64,000 nucleotides of DNA from a virus. The notes under the pieces were generated by a model, which was given only the letters and a program-made list of their open reading frames with translations, did no database searches and was not told where the DNA came from. Every line of letters starts with the position of its first letter. The stretch's first letter is position 1. A program made the translations under genes and the position numbers. Shown piece by piece: positions 21,467 through 28,976 of the stretch. Location: positions 117,436 through 181,435 of IMG/VR virus record IMGVR_UViG_3300046507_000371; one strand, written 5' to 3'.

Positions 21467-21846
21467 AGTTGAGCCTCGATGATGTCAGCGATTTGGTTGA
21501 AGTCGAACGACAAATCATCGTTCAAGTCCATCAAGTTGGAATTACGAGACCTAATATCGGCCTCTTCGTCGGAAAGAATAACCGGAGCATCCCCATGATT
21601 CGCAAGAATACCGGCCCATGCTCCAACTTCGCTAGGAAGAGACGTGTATTCTCTGTCAAACCTGTACCGTCCCAACTTAGCATCGAACTCCCATTTGAAC
21701 TCTGGAAACTCTTTGGAGTAAACATCACACAGAACACCGAGGCAGCAGAAGCCTTGATTATCCTTGAGTGAGTATTGGGTCTGCTTATACTCCCCGCTTC
21801 GAAGCGCAGTAAGCCACTTGGCTTTAACTTCTTGATTCATCTTCAT
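21463..21846 (-). CDS. Tandem paralog 3 of the CCLGVL family (127 aa)
   Basis: Begins KMNQEVKAKWLTALRSGEY and contains GFCCLGVLCDVYSKEFPEFKWE, then GAWAGILANHGDAP. It ends DFNQIADIIEAQL. Its ATG overlaps the upstream TAA (TAATG), so it is coupled to paralog 2. Confidence 0.75.
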   Translation of the reverse strand: MKMNQEVKAKWLTALRSGEYKQTQYSLKDNQGFCCLGVLCDVYSKEFPEFKWEFDAKLGRYRFDREYTSLPSEVGAWAGILANHGDAPVILSDEEADIRSRNSNLMDLNDDLSFDFNQIADIIEAQL

Positions 21847-22241
21847 TACAGAAACGCCTTGATAAGATCTGCGATTTCAGGAAAGGTAATGCCTTCGTCG
21901 TTCAGAGCTGCAATACTTGTGCTGATGTCGGCTTCCGGAATAGGTTCAGGATCTTTCCCTATAAAATTTGCACGTTCAGCGAACGGAAGATACGGAACAT
22001 TTGTGTCAATACCGGACCATGCCTGAACATCTAGAGGGGTTAGGTAAACCTCTCCATCGAAACCAGGCTTGCCTTCATCTTCAATGAATTCCCACTCCAG
22101 GCCATGTTCTTTTGCGTAAATATCTGTCAGAACTCCTAGGCAACAAAAGCCGCCCTGGCCATTGTTCAAACAGCTCTTACCTTGGCTATATTCGCCGCTA
22201 GTAAGAGCTTCAACCCATTTCTGTTTGATTAGTTCATTCAT
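21846..22241 (-). CDS. Tandem paralog 2 of the CCLGVL family (131 aa)
   Basis: Contains GFCCLGVLTDIYAKEHGLEWE, QAWSGIDTN and a C-terminal GITFPEIADLIKAFL shared almost exactly with paralog 1, its closest relative. TAATG overlap at the start. Confidence 0.75.
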   Translation of the reverse strand: MNELIKQKWVEALTSGEYSQGKSCLNNGQGGFCCLGVLTDIYAKEHGLEWEFIEDEGKPGFDGEVYLTPLDVQAWSGIDTNVPYLPFAERANFIGKDPEPIPEADISTSIAALNDEGITFPEIADLIKAFL

Positions 22242-22684
22242 TACAGAAACGCCTTGATAAGATCTGCGATTTGAGGAAAAGAAATACCAGCGTCATTTGC
22301 GCCAGCTACGCTTTCGTGGTATTCGGACATTTTGTCTTCATCAATCTCAATGTCTTCGCTATTGTGATCTTCGTCACGAGGAATAAAAGGAAGAAGAGGA
22401 ATCGGTTCTTTCAAACCAGCCCAGTCTCTTACTATGGAGGTAAGTACTCCAGCTTCATCCCATTCATTAGGATTCCCACCAGGAGCATCCAGTGCATACC
22501 GCGTAACACCTGCCTTAACTCCGTAATCGCTCAGTTTCCACTTGCCACCATTTTCCTTGATGTACAGATCCGTGAGAACACCGAGACAGCACATTCCTTG
22601 GCCATCGTTAAGACAACCTTTAGTCTGTAAATATTCCCCGCTGTTCAAAGCTTCAATCCATTCCTGCTTAATTTGTTCGTTCAT
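22241..22684 (-). CDS. Tandem paralog 1 of the CCLGVL family (147 aa)
   Basis: First copy in transcription order. I chose ATG 22684, which overlaps the stop of the 31-residue membrane peptide (ATGA). It has MCCLGVLTDLYIKENGGKWK, RDWAGLKEP and an extra acidic insertion (DEDHNSEDIEIDEDKMSEY) before the shared GISFPQIADLIKAFL end. Confidence 0.75.
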   Translation of the reverse strand: MNEQIKQEWIEALNSGEYLQTKGCLNDGQGMCCLGVLTDLYIKENGGKWKLSDYGVKAGVTRYALDAPGGNPNEWDEAGVLTSIVRDWAGLKEPIPLLPFIPRDEDHNSEDIEIDEDKMSEYHESVAGANDAGISFPQIADLIKAFL

Positions 22685-22776
22685 GGTCTTGATCCGGTAT
22701 AGGTTATTATTACAATACAGGCTAACGCAATTGCGACGCCCAGTGTCCAAACTGATGCCTTTAGAGCGGCCTTCAT
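22681..22776 (-). CDS. Single-pass membrane peptide (31 aa)
   Basis: ATG 22776 begins a 31-residue frame with one hydrophobic helix (ASVWTLGVAIALACIVIITY). Its TGA overlaps the ATG of the first tandem paralog, so it opens that operon below the 22833 promoter. Very short, supported by coupling and composition. Confidence 0.5.
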   Translation of the reverse strand: MKAALKASVWTLGVAIALACIVIITYTGSRP

Positions 22777-22832
22777 TTTGAGAAGCCAAAAAAGAGAGTG
22801 TAGAATTAAAGAGCTACTTCTTATACAACTCT

Positions 22833-22842
22833 CTTATACCAA
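22833..22842 (-). promoter_or_regulatory. TTGGTATAAG promoter motif
   Basis: After the release-factor-like gene and ahead of the tandem paralog operon. The following AGAGAGTTGTA matches the copy at 9111. Confidence 0.75.
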
Positions 22843-22857
22843 AATTGAGGACTATAA

Positions 22858-23475
22858 TTAGTCGTCGTGCTTGCCGTCGTAATGACCTTTCCAGTACCCT
22901 TTATTCAATTCTCCGTTTATTGCCTTAACAAGAGTTTGAGCGGGAGCTTCTCTCAGAGCAAGCATCATTGCGAAGTTAGCAATATCGGTAGGGTCACCCT
23001 TGTACAAGTGTTCAACCAACATATCTGCAAGTTTATCAACACTGCACCTTTCAGGATTGTCCCAACCGCCACGACCTTTCTCCCGAGCTTTAGCGAGCTT
23101 CGCTTTCATCATTGCTGCAAACTTATCCACAGCAACGTCGTCGGGATGAGGTTCTTCAACGGGTTGTTTGAAGCCCTGAAACATCTTCCTCAACTCTTCC
23201 ATTCCCGCTTCAACTTGTCGAGCAGCTTCTGCAAAGGCCTCATACTGAGCAAATTGAACCGGAGACTTTTCATGTCCCAGAGCTTCAAGCATCATCTTCA
23301 GATCTTGCAAAGCAATTTCTCTATTCTTGTGCTGAGACCTGTGCGTATCACATGTAGCAGAAGCTCCTGTCGGGATATGAGTTGCACGAACCCCTACCCC
23401 CATAGAGGAGCCTACCCACGTTCTAGGCTCCGTATAAAACACATCTAACTTAATGTCTTTTGGATCAAGTTCCAT
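22858..23475 (-). CDS. Release-factor-like (RF-1 domain) protein lacking GGQ
   Basis: Residues ~20-66 read GVGVRATHIPTGASATCDTH followed by RSQHKNREIALQDLK, the ribosome-binding core that follows the GGQ loop in class I peptide release factors. The GGQ itself is absent: the preceding residues are VGSSMGVG. The C-terminal part (REKGRGGWDNPERCSVDKLADML ... DPTDIANFAMML) is a separate domain common in phage proteins, often linked to nucleotide metabolism. It may bind the ribosomal peptidyl-transferase site without hydrolysing, but this is inference. Confidence 0.65.
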   Translation of the reverse strand: MELDPKDIKLDVFYTEPRTWVGSSMGVGVRATHIPTGASATCDTHRSQHKNREIALQDLKMMLEALGHEKSPVQFAQYEAFAEAARQVEAGMEELRKMFQGFKQPVEEPHPDDVAVDKFAAMMKAKLAKAREKGRGGWDNPERCSVDKLADMLVEHLYKGDPTDIANFAMMLALREAPAQTLVKAINGELNKGYWKGHYDGKHDD

Positions 23476-23647
23476 TTTTAGTATCTCTCATTGCATAGGC
23501 GAAGTCACCAAGGCTTGAGGCTTCTTCTGCCATTTGTTTAAGTTCTTTGATTCTTTCGGCCAGCGTAATCACTGCCTGAGCCGATGTGCTGATTACACCT
23601 TCAGCTTTGTACTTCTCCGCCAGCGCCAGAGCTTCGTTGATTGTCAT
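23465..23647 (-). CDS. Small helical protein (60 aa)
   Basis: ATG 23647 has GGAG ten bases upstream. The product is one or two amphipathic helices (EALALAEKYKAEGVISTSAQ... ERIKELKQMAEEASSLG). It overlaps genes on both sides. No family recognised. Confidence 0.5.
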   Translation of the reverse strand: MTINEALALAEKYKAEGVISTSAQAVITLAERIKELKQMAEEASSLGDFAYAMRDTKNGT

Positions 23648-23795
23648 TGTTGACATTCTCCGTTTCGTCTTTGTAAAGATGAGCCTCACAGAACATGAAA
23701 GCTCGTCCCAGTTTGTCCACATGCACAAGCGAGCCGCTAAATTGACTCAGCTTAGTCGGTGACTTGGACCTACACCCGTCGCATTGATTGATCAT
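23601..23795 (-). CDS. Small Cys-finger protein (64 aa)
   Basis: ATG 23795 lies in an ATGA overlap with the membrane gene upstream. The N-terminus INQCDGCRSKSPTKLSQF and a third cysteine (FCEAHLYK) with a nearby histidine suggest a zinc finger. The tail is Asn/Ser/Gly-rich. Confidence 0.6.
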   Translation of the reverse strand: MINQCDGCRSKSPTKLSQFSGSLVHVDKLGRAFMFCEAHLYKDETENVNNDNQRSSGAGGEVQS

Positions 23796-23968
23796 TTTAG
23801 GTAAAGCACGATAGAGACGAAAGAAAATACAAAGAATCCTCCTGCAAAGAAAAGTTCGAATACAGTTGAGACTTTTCTTCCAGTAGGAAGATTTGTTTCT
23901 CGAATAGTAAGCACACCGAGAAGTAAACTGAGAATACAAAGAGTAATGTCGAGAATAATATGAAACAT
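23792..23968 (-). CDS. Two-segment membrane protein (58 aa)
   Basis: Two hydrophobic helices (HIILDITLCILSLLLGVL and FELFFAGGFFVFSFVSIVLY) joined by a charged loop. Its stop overlaps the next start by ATGA. Confidence 0.6.
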   Translation of the reverse strand: MFHIILDITLCILSLLLGVLTIRETNLPTGRKVSTVFELFFAGGFFVFSFVSIVLYLK

Positions 23969-23999
23969 AGATATACAAAAAGAAAAGTTAGGGGATACA

Positions 24000-24031
24000 G
24001 CACCAGGACCAGCCTAAGCCAGTCCCGGTGC
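24000..24031 (-). terminator. Terminator-like hairpin
   Basis: GCACCGGGAC (minus strand, 24022-24031) pairs with GTCCTGGTGC (24000-24009) through ten bases with one G-T. A T-rich stretch follows further down. It ends the operon carrying the two basic proteins. Confidence 0.65.
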
Positions 24032-24041
24032 GGTTCAGTTG

Positions 24042-24254
24042 TTACGCCGAACGTCGCGGATGATCCGGACCAGGCTTGATTTTGAACGGCATCAGAGCCG
24101 TTGCTTTACCGATGTTGTTGCCATTTTCAGCGAGTGCTTTCTGAAGATCGAAACCAGCGTCTTTGTTAAGCTGGTCACGGACCTTCTTCAGTTCTTGCTT
24201 GTTGTCGTGCGAGTGCTCGCCGTTCGTGCCACGGATGATCCAAACTTTCTTCAT
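24042..24254 (-). CDS. Small basic protein (70 aa)
   Basis: The 70-residue product (KKVWIIRGTNGEHSHDNKQELKK ... ALMPFKIKPGPDHPRRSA) is basic with a short beta strand at the start. No family recognised. It follows the 125-residue basic gene. Confidence 0.6.
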   Translation of the reverse strand: MKKVWIIRGTNGEHSHDNKQELKKVRDQLNKDAGFDLQKALAENGNNIGKATALMPFKIKPGPDHPRRSA

Positions 24255-24285
24255 TTACAACTCCAGTATGGTTATTTTGTGAGAA

Positions 24286-24304
24286 GCCTAGAACTAGTCT
24301 AGGC
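24286..24304 (-). terminator. Short hairpin between two basic-protein genes
   Basis: GCCTAGA pairs with TCTAGGC across a five-base loop on the minus strand; no strong T run follows. It is probably a processing or partial termination site. Confidence 0.4.
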
Positions 24305-24314
24305 ACATGAATAC

Positions 24315-24692
24315 TTACTTGTTCATCTTGTAAGCGATGACAACCCGCTCGTTGCCCTTGCCCGTCACAACCGTGCGATTCTTCTTGCCGTTGCACGAGT
24401 TGAACGGGAAGTTGCCCGTCGAAGCCTTGTTGTCATGCTGCCAGCTGACACGGCTGGACTTGTTTTCCAGGTTACGACGCATCGCACCGTTCGCACGGTC
24501 CTTGGCAGTCTTGCCGACACGGGCACGCGGGTGATTCTCCGGGCCGATTTCCATGCCCTTCCAGAGAATCGTGACCTTCTCGCCACGGGTGATGGTGGTC
24601 TTGTGACCGTCCTTCACGACGATTTCCTTCGGACCTGCGTTCTTGAACTCCGGCTTCTTGCCGTTGAACTTTTGTTGGCGATTGTCAGCCAT
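24315..24692 (-). CDS. Basic hypothetical protein (125 aa)
   Basis: A Lys/Arg/Asn-rich protein (ADNRQQKFNGKKPEFKN ... RANGAMRRNLENKSSRVSW). GGAGAG lies eight bases before ATG 24692. The charge suggests nucleic-acid binding. Its GC content looks higher than that of neighbouring genes. No family recognised. Confidence 0.6.
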   Translation of the reverse strand: MADNRQQKFNGKKPEFKNAGPKEIVVKDGHKTTITRGEKVTILWKGMEIGPENHPRARVGKTAKDRANGAMRRNLENKSSRVSWQHDNKASTGNFPFNSCNGKKNRTVVTGKGNERVVIAYKMNK

Positions 24693-24832
24693 TTTATTAC
24701 TCTCCATTTCTTGGTTTAAAACTTCATCGAGTTTTGATAAGGAAAAAACAAACTACTACTACAGTTGACCCACTACTTGTGTGTACTCCGAGTAGTGAGC
24801 CGTAAAGAAATGATTATGTGTTCCGTAATATA

Positions 24833-24842
24833 CTTATACCAA
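24833..24842 (-). promoter_or_regulatory. TTGGTATAAG promoter motif
   Basis: After the SPFH-like gene and ahead of the basic 125-residue gene. The leader contains CACTACT...AGTAGTG and a TTTGTTTTTT run. Confidence 0.7.
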
Positions 24843-24863
24843 GCCATATCACGAAACTTGAAA

Positions 24864-25703
24864 TCAGTTTGCTTTGAACTGAAACTGGGTGCTTGCACCG
24901 GAACCGAGTTGATAGACCGGAAGTTTACCGTCCCATTTCTCGATCCACATCTGTTGCAGGATTTCCGGATTCTTGGCTAGTGCTTGACCACGAATAACCG
25001 TAGCCTGAGCATCGTTTGCTGCGATCTTCAGATCAGCATCCGAGTTTGCAATACGCTTTGCAGCTTCAGCCTGCGTCTTCTGCAGTTGGTTTTGCGAAGT
25101 GATTGCATCCATCTTTGCTTGTTGCTGTGCATTGATAGAAGCCTGGATTGCTTCCGGCCAATGGAAGGCACCGACGTTCGAAAGAAGCTCTACCGTCAGG
25201 CCATTAGGTGCTGCACGCTTGATAAGTTCAGCGTTGACCTTCGACATGAACGCGGGAATGTCATTGCTGATTTCATCGAACGTCAGATTGCCAGCAACTT
25301 CATTCAGGCTGTCACGAATCAGGTTACGAAGCGGACCCATCGTAATGCCATCAAGGTCTTTGTGATACTTCTGGAAGACGAGCGGAGCATTGTCTGCCGA
25401 TATGTGGTACGAAATGCCGAAGTCAGCGTTGATGGCTACGCCGCCCTTTGCTTGAAACGTTACCGATTCATCGCTCGGATGACCTTCTTCCGGAGCCTTG
25501 CTGTACACGTAGTTTTCCGTGAACGTCGGATACTCGTACACAGTCGTGTTCCAGCCAGTAAAGTAACGGCCAGGGCCAAGAACCTTGGTTTGTACGCCAC
25601 GGTCGCTGCCGTACATGTCTACCTGAACACCTACGAAGCCCGTTTCGACTTTGCTACAAGCAGCGAGAAGCAGGGCTGCGATGATGAGGAAAATACGCTT
25701 CAT
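24864..25703 (-). CDS. SPFH/prohibitin-like lipoprotein
   Basis: The 279-residue product starts with a lipoprotein signal, KRIFLIIAALLLAAC, with the lipobox Cys near residue 16. An SPFH domain follows (VQVDMYGSDRGVQTKVLGPG ... FQAKGGVAINADFGISYHI). The C-terminal part is a long Ala/Gln-rich helical region (INAQQQAKMDAITSQNQLQKTQAEAAKR), as in prohibitins and HflK/C. SPFH proteins form ring scaffolds on membranes. A lipidated phage copy could act in superinfection immunity or envelope protection; that role is inferred. ATG 25703 overlaps the upstream stop. Confidence 0.8.
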   Translation of the reverse strand: MKRIFLIIAALLLAACSKVETGFVGVQVDMYGSDRGVQTKVLGPGRYFTGWNTTVYEYPTFTENYVYSKAPEEGHPSDESVTFQAKGGVAINADFGISYHISADNAPLVFQKYHKDLDGITMGPLRNLIRDSLNEVAGNLTFDEISNDIPAFMSKVNAELIKRAAPNGLTVELLSNVGAFHWPEAIQASINAQQQAKMDAITSQNQLQKTQAEAAKRIANSDADLKIAANDAQATVIRGQALAKNPEILQQMWIEKWDGKLPVYQLGSGASTQFQFKAN

Positions 25704-25897
25704 TTCTTGGTTTTGCCTTTGAGAAAAAAGTGCCACACACAGAATGCTGTGAGTGGAATTGTGAGCCACAGGAGCGGGACGAGTACAATCAGATCTCCGC
25801 CATCATTCACTAACGACTTCGTTAGCGGCAACAGCAGAACCAGAAAGTACAGCGTCGCCAGAATCCCGTAAGAGACGAGAATGAGTTTCTTGTACAC
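25700..25897 (-). CDS. Two-segment membrane protein (65 aa)
   Basis: Two hydrophobic helices (residues ~5-25 and ~37-57) with a basic tail KGKTKK. Coupled by ATGA to the SPFH-like lipoprotein, so the two probably work together at the membrane. Confidence 0.65.
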   Translation of the reverse strand: MYKKLILVSYGILATLYFLVLLLPLTKSLVNDGGDLIVLVPLLWLTIPLTAFCVWHFFLKGKTKK

Positions 25898-25898
25898 T

Positions 25899-26291
25899 TT
25901 AGAATCGTGGAAGGAAGTCGTACTTGAAAATCAATCCATCAATGACGCCGATGATATACTTTTTGTGCTTCAGTTTATCTTTTGGATATCCAAAATTGTA
26001 TAGGATTTCATCGCAGTCCTCTTCAGACATTCCGAAAATTTCCACAGCGGCTTGAGTAAGATTATCACCGTGACTCTTCAGATCAGCATCACCGTTGTGG
26101 TCTTCAATCCAAATCGCTTCTCCAGCAAGGAAAGGATCGGTAGCAATCCATCCTGCCGCACACATCACACATTCAGTGAAATCCGCGGAATTCCACTTCG
26201 AAACAAAATCACCCAAGTAGATGTTTTCTTTCGGGATGTTCTTCAGCATACGACGAAGATGCTTCAATTTCTTAACGGTATTATTAGCCAT
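25899..26291 (-). CDS. Hypothetical protein with CVMCAAGW core (130 aa)
   Basis: The middle reads FTECVMCAAGWIATDPFLAGE and the end is DGLIFKYDFLPRF. The Cys-x-x-Cys-Ala-x-Gly core is reminiscent of CAVGCLI in the gene at 37587-37982 and, loosely, of the CCLGVL paralogs, so these may be one broad fold. Function unknown. Confidence 0.6.
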   Translation of the reverse strand: MANNTVKKLKHLRRMLKNIPKENIYLGDFVSKWNSADFTECVMCAAGWIATDPFLAGEAIWIEDHNGDADLKSHGDNLTQAAVEIFGMSEEDCDEILYNFGYPKDKLKHKKYIIGVIDGLIFKYDFLPRF

Positions 26292-26340
26292 TATTTCTCC
26301 TTGAAGAAGACCGAGATTTCTCCCGGCCCTCAGTTACGCT

Positions 26341-28437
26341 TTATGCAAAGAACGCCTTGACTGCACGACCCAGACGAATCCAGAAACCATCATCGCTGGA
26401 ATAGCGAGCAGGTTCGATGAACTCAAACTCTTCTTCGTGATGTGCAGCGATTGCGCTGAACGACATGTCCGTGTTGCTGGTGCCCAGTTGGAACACAGCT
26501 TCTTGGAATGCCTCACCCTTTTCCAGCACCAACGTGAAGTCACTGTACTGAGCCGTACGGCCATCGCGCAGAGCCAGAGCATGTGCATTGCGGCACACGT
26601 TCTTGATCTGACGACCGTTCACTTCGTAGCTCGACAGATCCCAAATTTCGTCTTCCGTGAGGACTACGTCATTCAGGTTCAGGTTGTTTTCCCAGATCTT
26701 GTAACGATCACTTGCTTCGAGGCCAGGGAAGTTGATGGCCATGCTGATCCGCGAATAGAACGCCTTGTCGATGTTCTTCGCACGGTTCGAGGTGAGGAAC
26801 AGAACACCTTGGTAGTATTCCAGCAGACGCAGGAACACACCGACCATAGCGTTACGTTGGATATTGCTATCCGTACGTGCTTCCATGAAGATGTCACATT
26901 CGTCAAGCAGCAGCACTGCGTTCCAGGTCGAAGCCACGTCCAGGATTTCACGCAGATTGCCTTCCAACTCTTCTGCGGACGTTCCCAGTTCACCGACACC
27001 AACCATGTACAGCGGACGCTTCAGGTACTCTGCCGTAACTTCTGCAGTCAACGTCTTGCCCGTACCCGGCTCACCAGCCAGCAAGAAAATACAGCCGCCG
27101 CCCTTACCATCGATGATGTCCGGACGAGTGCTCTTCTCAAGCTGTGTTGCTACCAGTGAGAGAATCATGTTCTTCTGTGCTTCTTCCATCACTAGCTTGT
27201 CGTATGCATCGCTGCGGTACGCAATCTCGCTGATGTTTTCCACCAGCATTTCACCCCAGACTTTCGACAGGAACGAAAAGCCATAGACATACGGCGAGAA
27301 TTGGAGATAGACTGATTCGTCGATGCTGACCGATTCCGACTTAGGCTTGTAACCATAGCCTTGCTGATCCTGCGTACCGCCGAAGTACTTGTTATAGTTC
27401 GGATCCATTACCCGCATCGCTGTGAAGTCAACCATCACACGACCAGTCGAACGGAAGGCGGTGTCGCTCCAGTAACCACGGCGAATAAGATCACCCTTGT
27501 AAGCCATGTACGACGACTTCGACGTAAATTCGACTGCCTTCTTGCCACGAGCGATGAGCGACTGCTTCAGCTCTTCGTTGTTCTTGATAGGCGTGAGGCC
27601 GAGTTCATTGAGCGACTTCTTACCTTCGAAGCCACCGAAGTAATACGAGTGACGGAACTTCTGAATCTCAGCACCGTTACGAGCGTACATGTGACCTGTT
27701 GCTTCGAGATACGGGCCAGCCATGCTCATGCGTTGATTTGCCGTGAAGGTACTGATACCGAGCGATGTGCTGCCGTCATTCAATGCAAACTGGATGCCAG
27801 CTTGCGAAAGAAGAACCGAAAGTTCGTCGTACGAGAACTGGTCTTCAGCCTTCAGATTGTCGATGTTCCCGAGCGTGCTTGCGTAGAACTCGTCAACTTC
27901 TGCAACAACACGGCTGACTTCCGCATGAACCCGGTTAGCCATGTCTTGATCGTCATCGTACATGTACGCAACGTCGCTAAGATAACTCTCAATGGATCCT
28001 TTGCAACGGAAGATCTGCAGGCCAGAGATAAGTACCTGGGCACGGGCCATGTTGAACGGACCTTCATTACCAATGTAGTTGAATTCATTGATGTGAAGGT
28101 TATACGATACGTCACGAATGGCATCGCCGTATTCTTGCAGGCTCTGACGGATGTCATGCGGAATGTACACACTGATCTTGCCTGCACGTCCCTTGAACAC
28201 TTCTGCAGGAGGACGCTTGCTGATTTCGACTTCAGCATTTGCTTGTTCTTGCTTCGCAGCTTCGACAAACGGGTCCTTCTGCTTCGTGATACCAAGAGTT
28301 TCAAGAGCCGCCTTGATCGATTCCGAAATCAGGGCTGCTTGAGTTGCTTCGGACGTGGTGGGGGCCGCAACTGCAGCTGCATTCGATTCCACGGCTTGAG
28401 TTTGGATTTCGCTCACGTTAATTTCCTTCGTTTCCAT
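26341..28437 (-). CDS. AAA+ ATPase (698 aa)
   Basis: The C-terminal third is an AAA+ module: Walker A GEPGTGKT, Walker B VLLLDECDIF, sensor segment VLFLTSNRA and an arginine-finger region (KAFYSRISM). The N-terminal ~400 residues carry no motif I recognise and are probably the substrate-handling part. I chose ATG 28437 (METKEINVSEI), which leaves the terminator at 28486 outside the gene. Similar unassigned AAA+ proteins occur in large phages. A role in protein remodelling is likely, the target unknown. Confidence 0.8.
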   Translation of the reverse strand: METKEINVSEIQTQAVESNAAAVAAPTTSEATQAALISESIKAALETLGITKQKDPFVEAAKQEQANAEVEISKRPPAEVFKGRAGKISVYIPHDIRQSLQEYGDAIRDVSYNLHINEFNYIGNEGPFNMARAQVLISGLQIFRCKGSIESYLSDVAYMYDDDQDMANRVHAEVSRVVAEVDEFYASTLGNIDNLKAEDQFSYDELSVLLSQAGIQFALNDGSTSLGISTFTANQRMSMAGPYLEATGHMYARNGAEIQKFRHSYYFGGFEGKKSLNELGLTPIKNNEELKQSLIARGKKAVEFTSKSSYMAYKGDLIRRGYWSDTAFRSTGRVMVDFTAMRVMDPNYNKYFGGTQDQQGYGYKPKSESVSIDESVYLQFSPYVYGFSFLSKVWGEMLVENISEIAYRSDAYDKLVMEEAQKNMILSLVATQLEKSTRPDIIDGKGGGCIFLLAGEPGTGKTLTAEVTAEYLKRPLYMVGVGELGTSAEELEGNLREILDVASTWNAVLLLDECDIFMEARTDSNIQRNAMVGVFLRLLEYYQGVLFLTSNRAKNIDKAFYSRISMAINFPGLEASDRYKIWENNLNLNDVVLTEDEIWDLSSYEVNGRQIKNVCRNAHALALRDGRTAQYSDFTLVLEKGEAFQEAVFQLGTSNTDMSFSAIAAHHEEEFEFIEPARYSSDDGFWIRLGRAVKAFFA

Positions 28438-28485
28438 ATCGATTATGCCTTGCGGCTTGGGTTGGCTAAACAAATTGACAAGCAA

Positions 28486-28517
28486 TAAAAAAGGACCTCG
28501 ATATTAGCTGAGGTCCT
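28486..28517 (-). terminator. Rho-independent terminator below tRNA-Ile
   Basis: AGGACCTC (28492-28499) pairs with GAGGTCCT (28510-28517), followed on the minus strand by TTTTTTA. It ends the short transcript of the two tRNA-type genes. Confidence 0.85.
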
Positions 28518-28536
28518 GCGAAAAGCATGTGCTGCG

Positions 28537-28610
28537 TGGGCCATTCTGGACTTGAACCAGAGACCGGACGATTATGAGTCGTCTGCTCTAACCAACTGAG
28601 CTAATGGCCC
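28537..28610 (-). tRNA. tRNA with CAT anticodon, tRNA-Ile2-like
   Basis: Acceptor GGGCCAT/ATGGCCC, D arm GCTC...GAGC, anticodon arm GACGA-CTCATAA-TCGTC, T arm TCTGG-TTCAAGT-CCAGA, discriminator A. The body resembles bacterial tRNA-Ile2 (CAT read as lysidine, AUA codons) more than elongator tRNA-Met, but the two cannot be separated with certainty by eye. Confidence 0.85.
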
Positions 28611-28627
28611 ACATAGCACACGCCAAC

Positions 28628-28698
28628 TAAAACAAGGGGGACTCGAACCCCCAGCGTCACAAGAGTTTGTGCTGCTCTACCGATTGAGCTATTGTTTT
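28628..28698 (-). tRNA. tRNA-like gene with short anticodon loop
   Basis: Acceptor AAAACAA/TTGTTTT, D arm GCTC...GAGC and T arm GGGGG-TTCGAGT-CCCCC are perfect. The anticodon arm is not: GCACA-AACTCT-TGTGA gives a six-base loop without U33, and the whole gene is 71 bases. The anticodon cannot be assigned. It may be a decayed tRNA or a decoy. Confidence 0.6.
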
Positions 28699-28724
28699 AA
28701 AAAGATATTCTCTTTTACAATTCT

Positions 28725-28734
28725 CTTATACCAC
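28725..28734 (-). promoter_or_regulatory. GTGGTATAAG promoter motif ahead of two tRNA genes
   Basis: Minus strand GTGGTATAAGAGAATTGTA, 27 bases above the tRNA-like gene at 28698. It shares the AGAGxxTTGTA downstream word with the 9111 and 22833 copies. Confidence 0.7.
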
Positions 28735-28745
28735 GGTCAGGTACA

Positions 28746-28976
28746 TTAATTGATTAACGCTTCGCCGTCAACAATCGTCAACGTACCTTTAACAACGCAT
28801 GCCGCTTTGGTATGTACGTTATCGGGAGTCTCTTTTGTTGTAAAGCCAATACCCGGCGAGATATGTATGTGAGTGACGTACTCCGTCTTACCGTTAACTT
28901 TGATGACCCAAGGAGGAATCGATTGATCCAGATTGTGCGCTTTGTTAAAGTGAAAGACAATTTTATCCTTTTTCAT
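28746..28976 (-). CDS. Hypothetical protein (76 aa)
   Basis: ATG 28976 overlaps the stop of the Pth2-like gene (ATGA). A beta-rich 76-residue protein (KIVFHFNKAHNLDQ ... THIHISPGIGFTTKETP). No family recognised. Confidence 0.6.
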   Translation of the reverse strand: MKKDKIVFHFNKAHNLDQSIPPWVIKVNGKTEYVTHIHISPGIGFTTKETPDNVHTKAACVVKGTLTIVDGEALIN

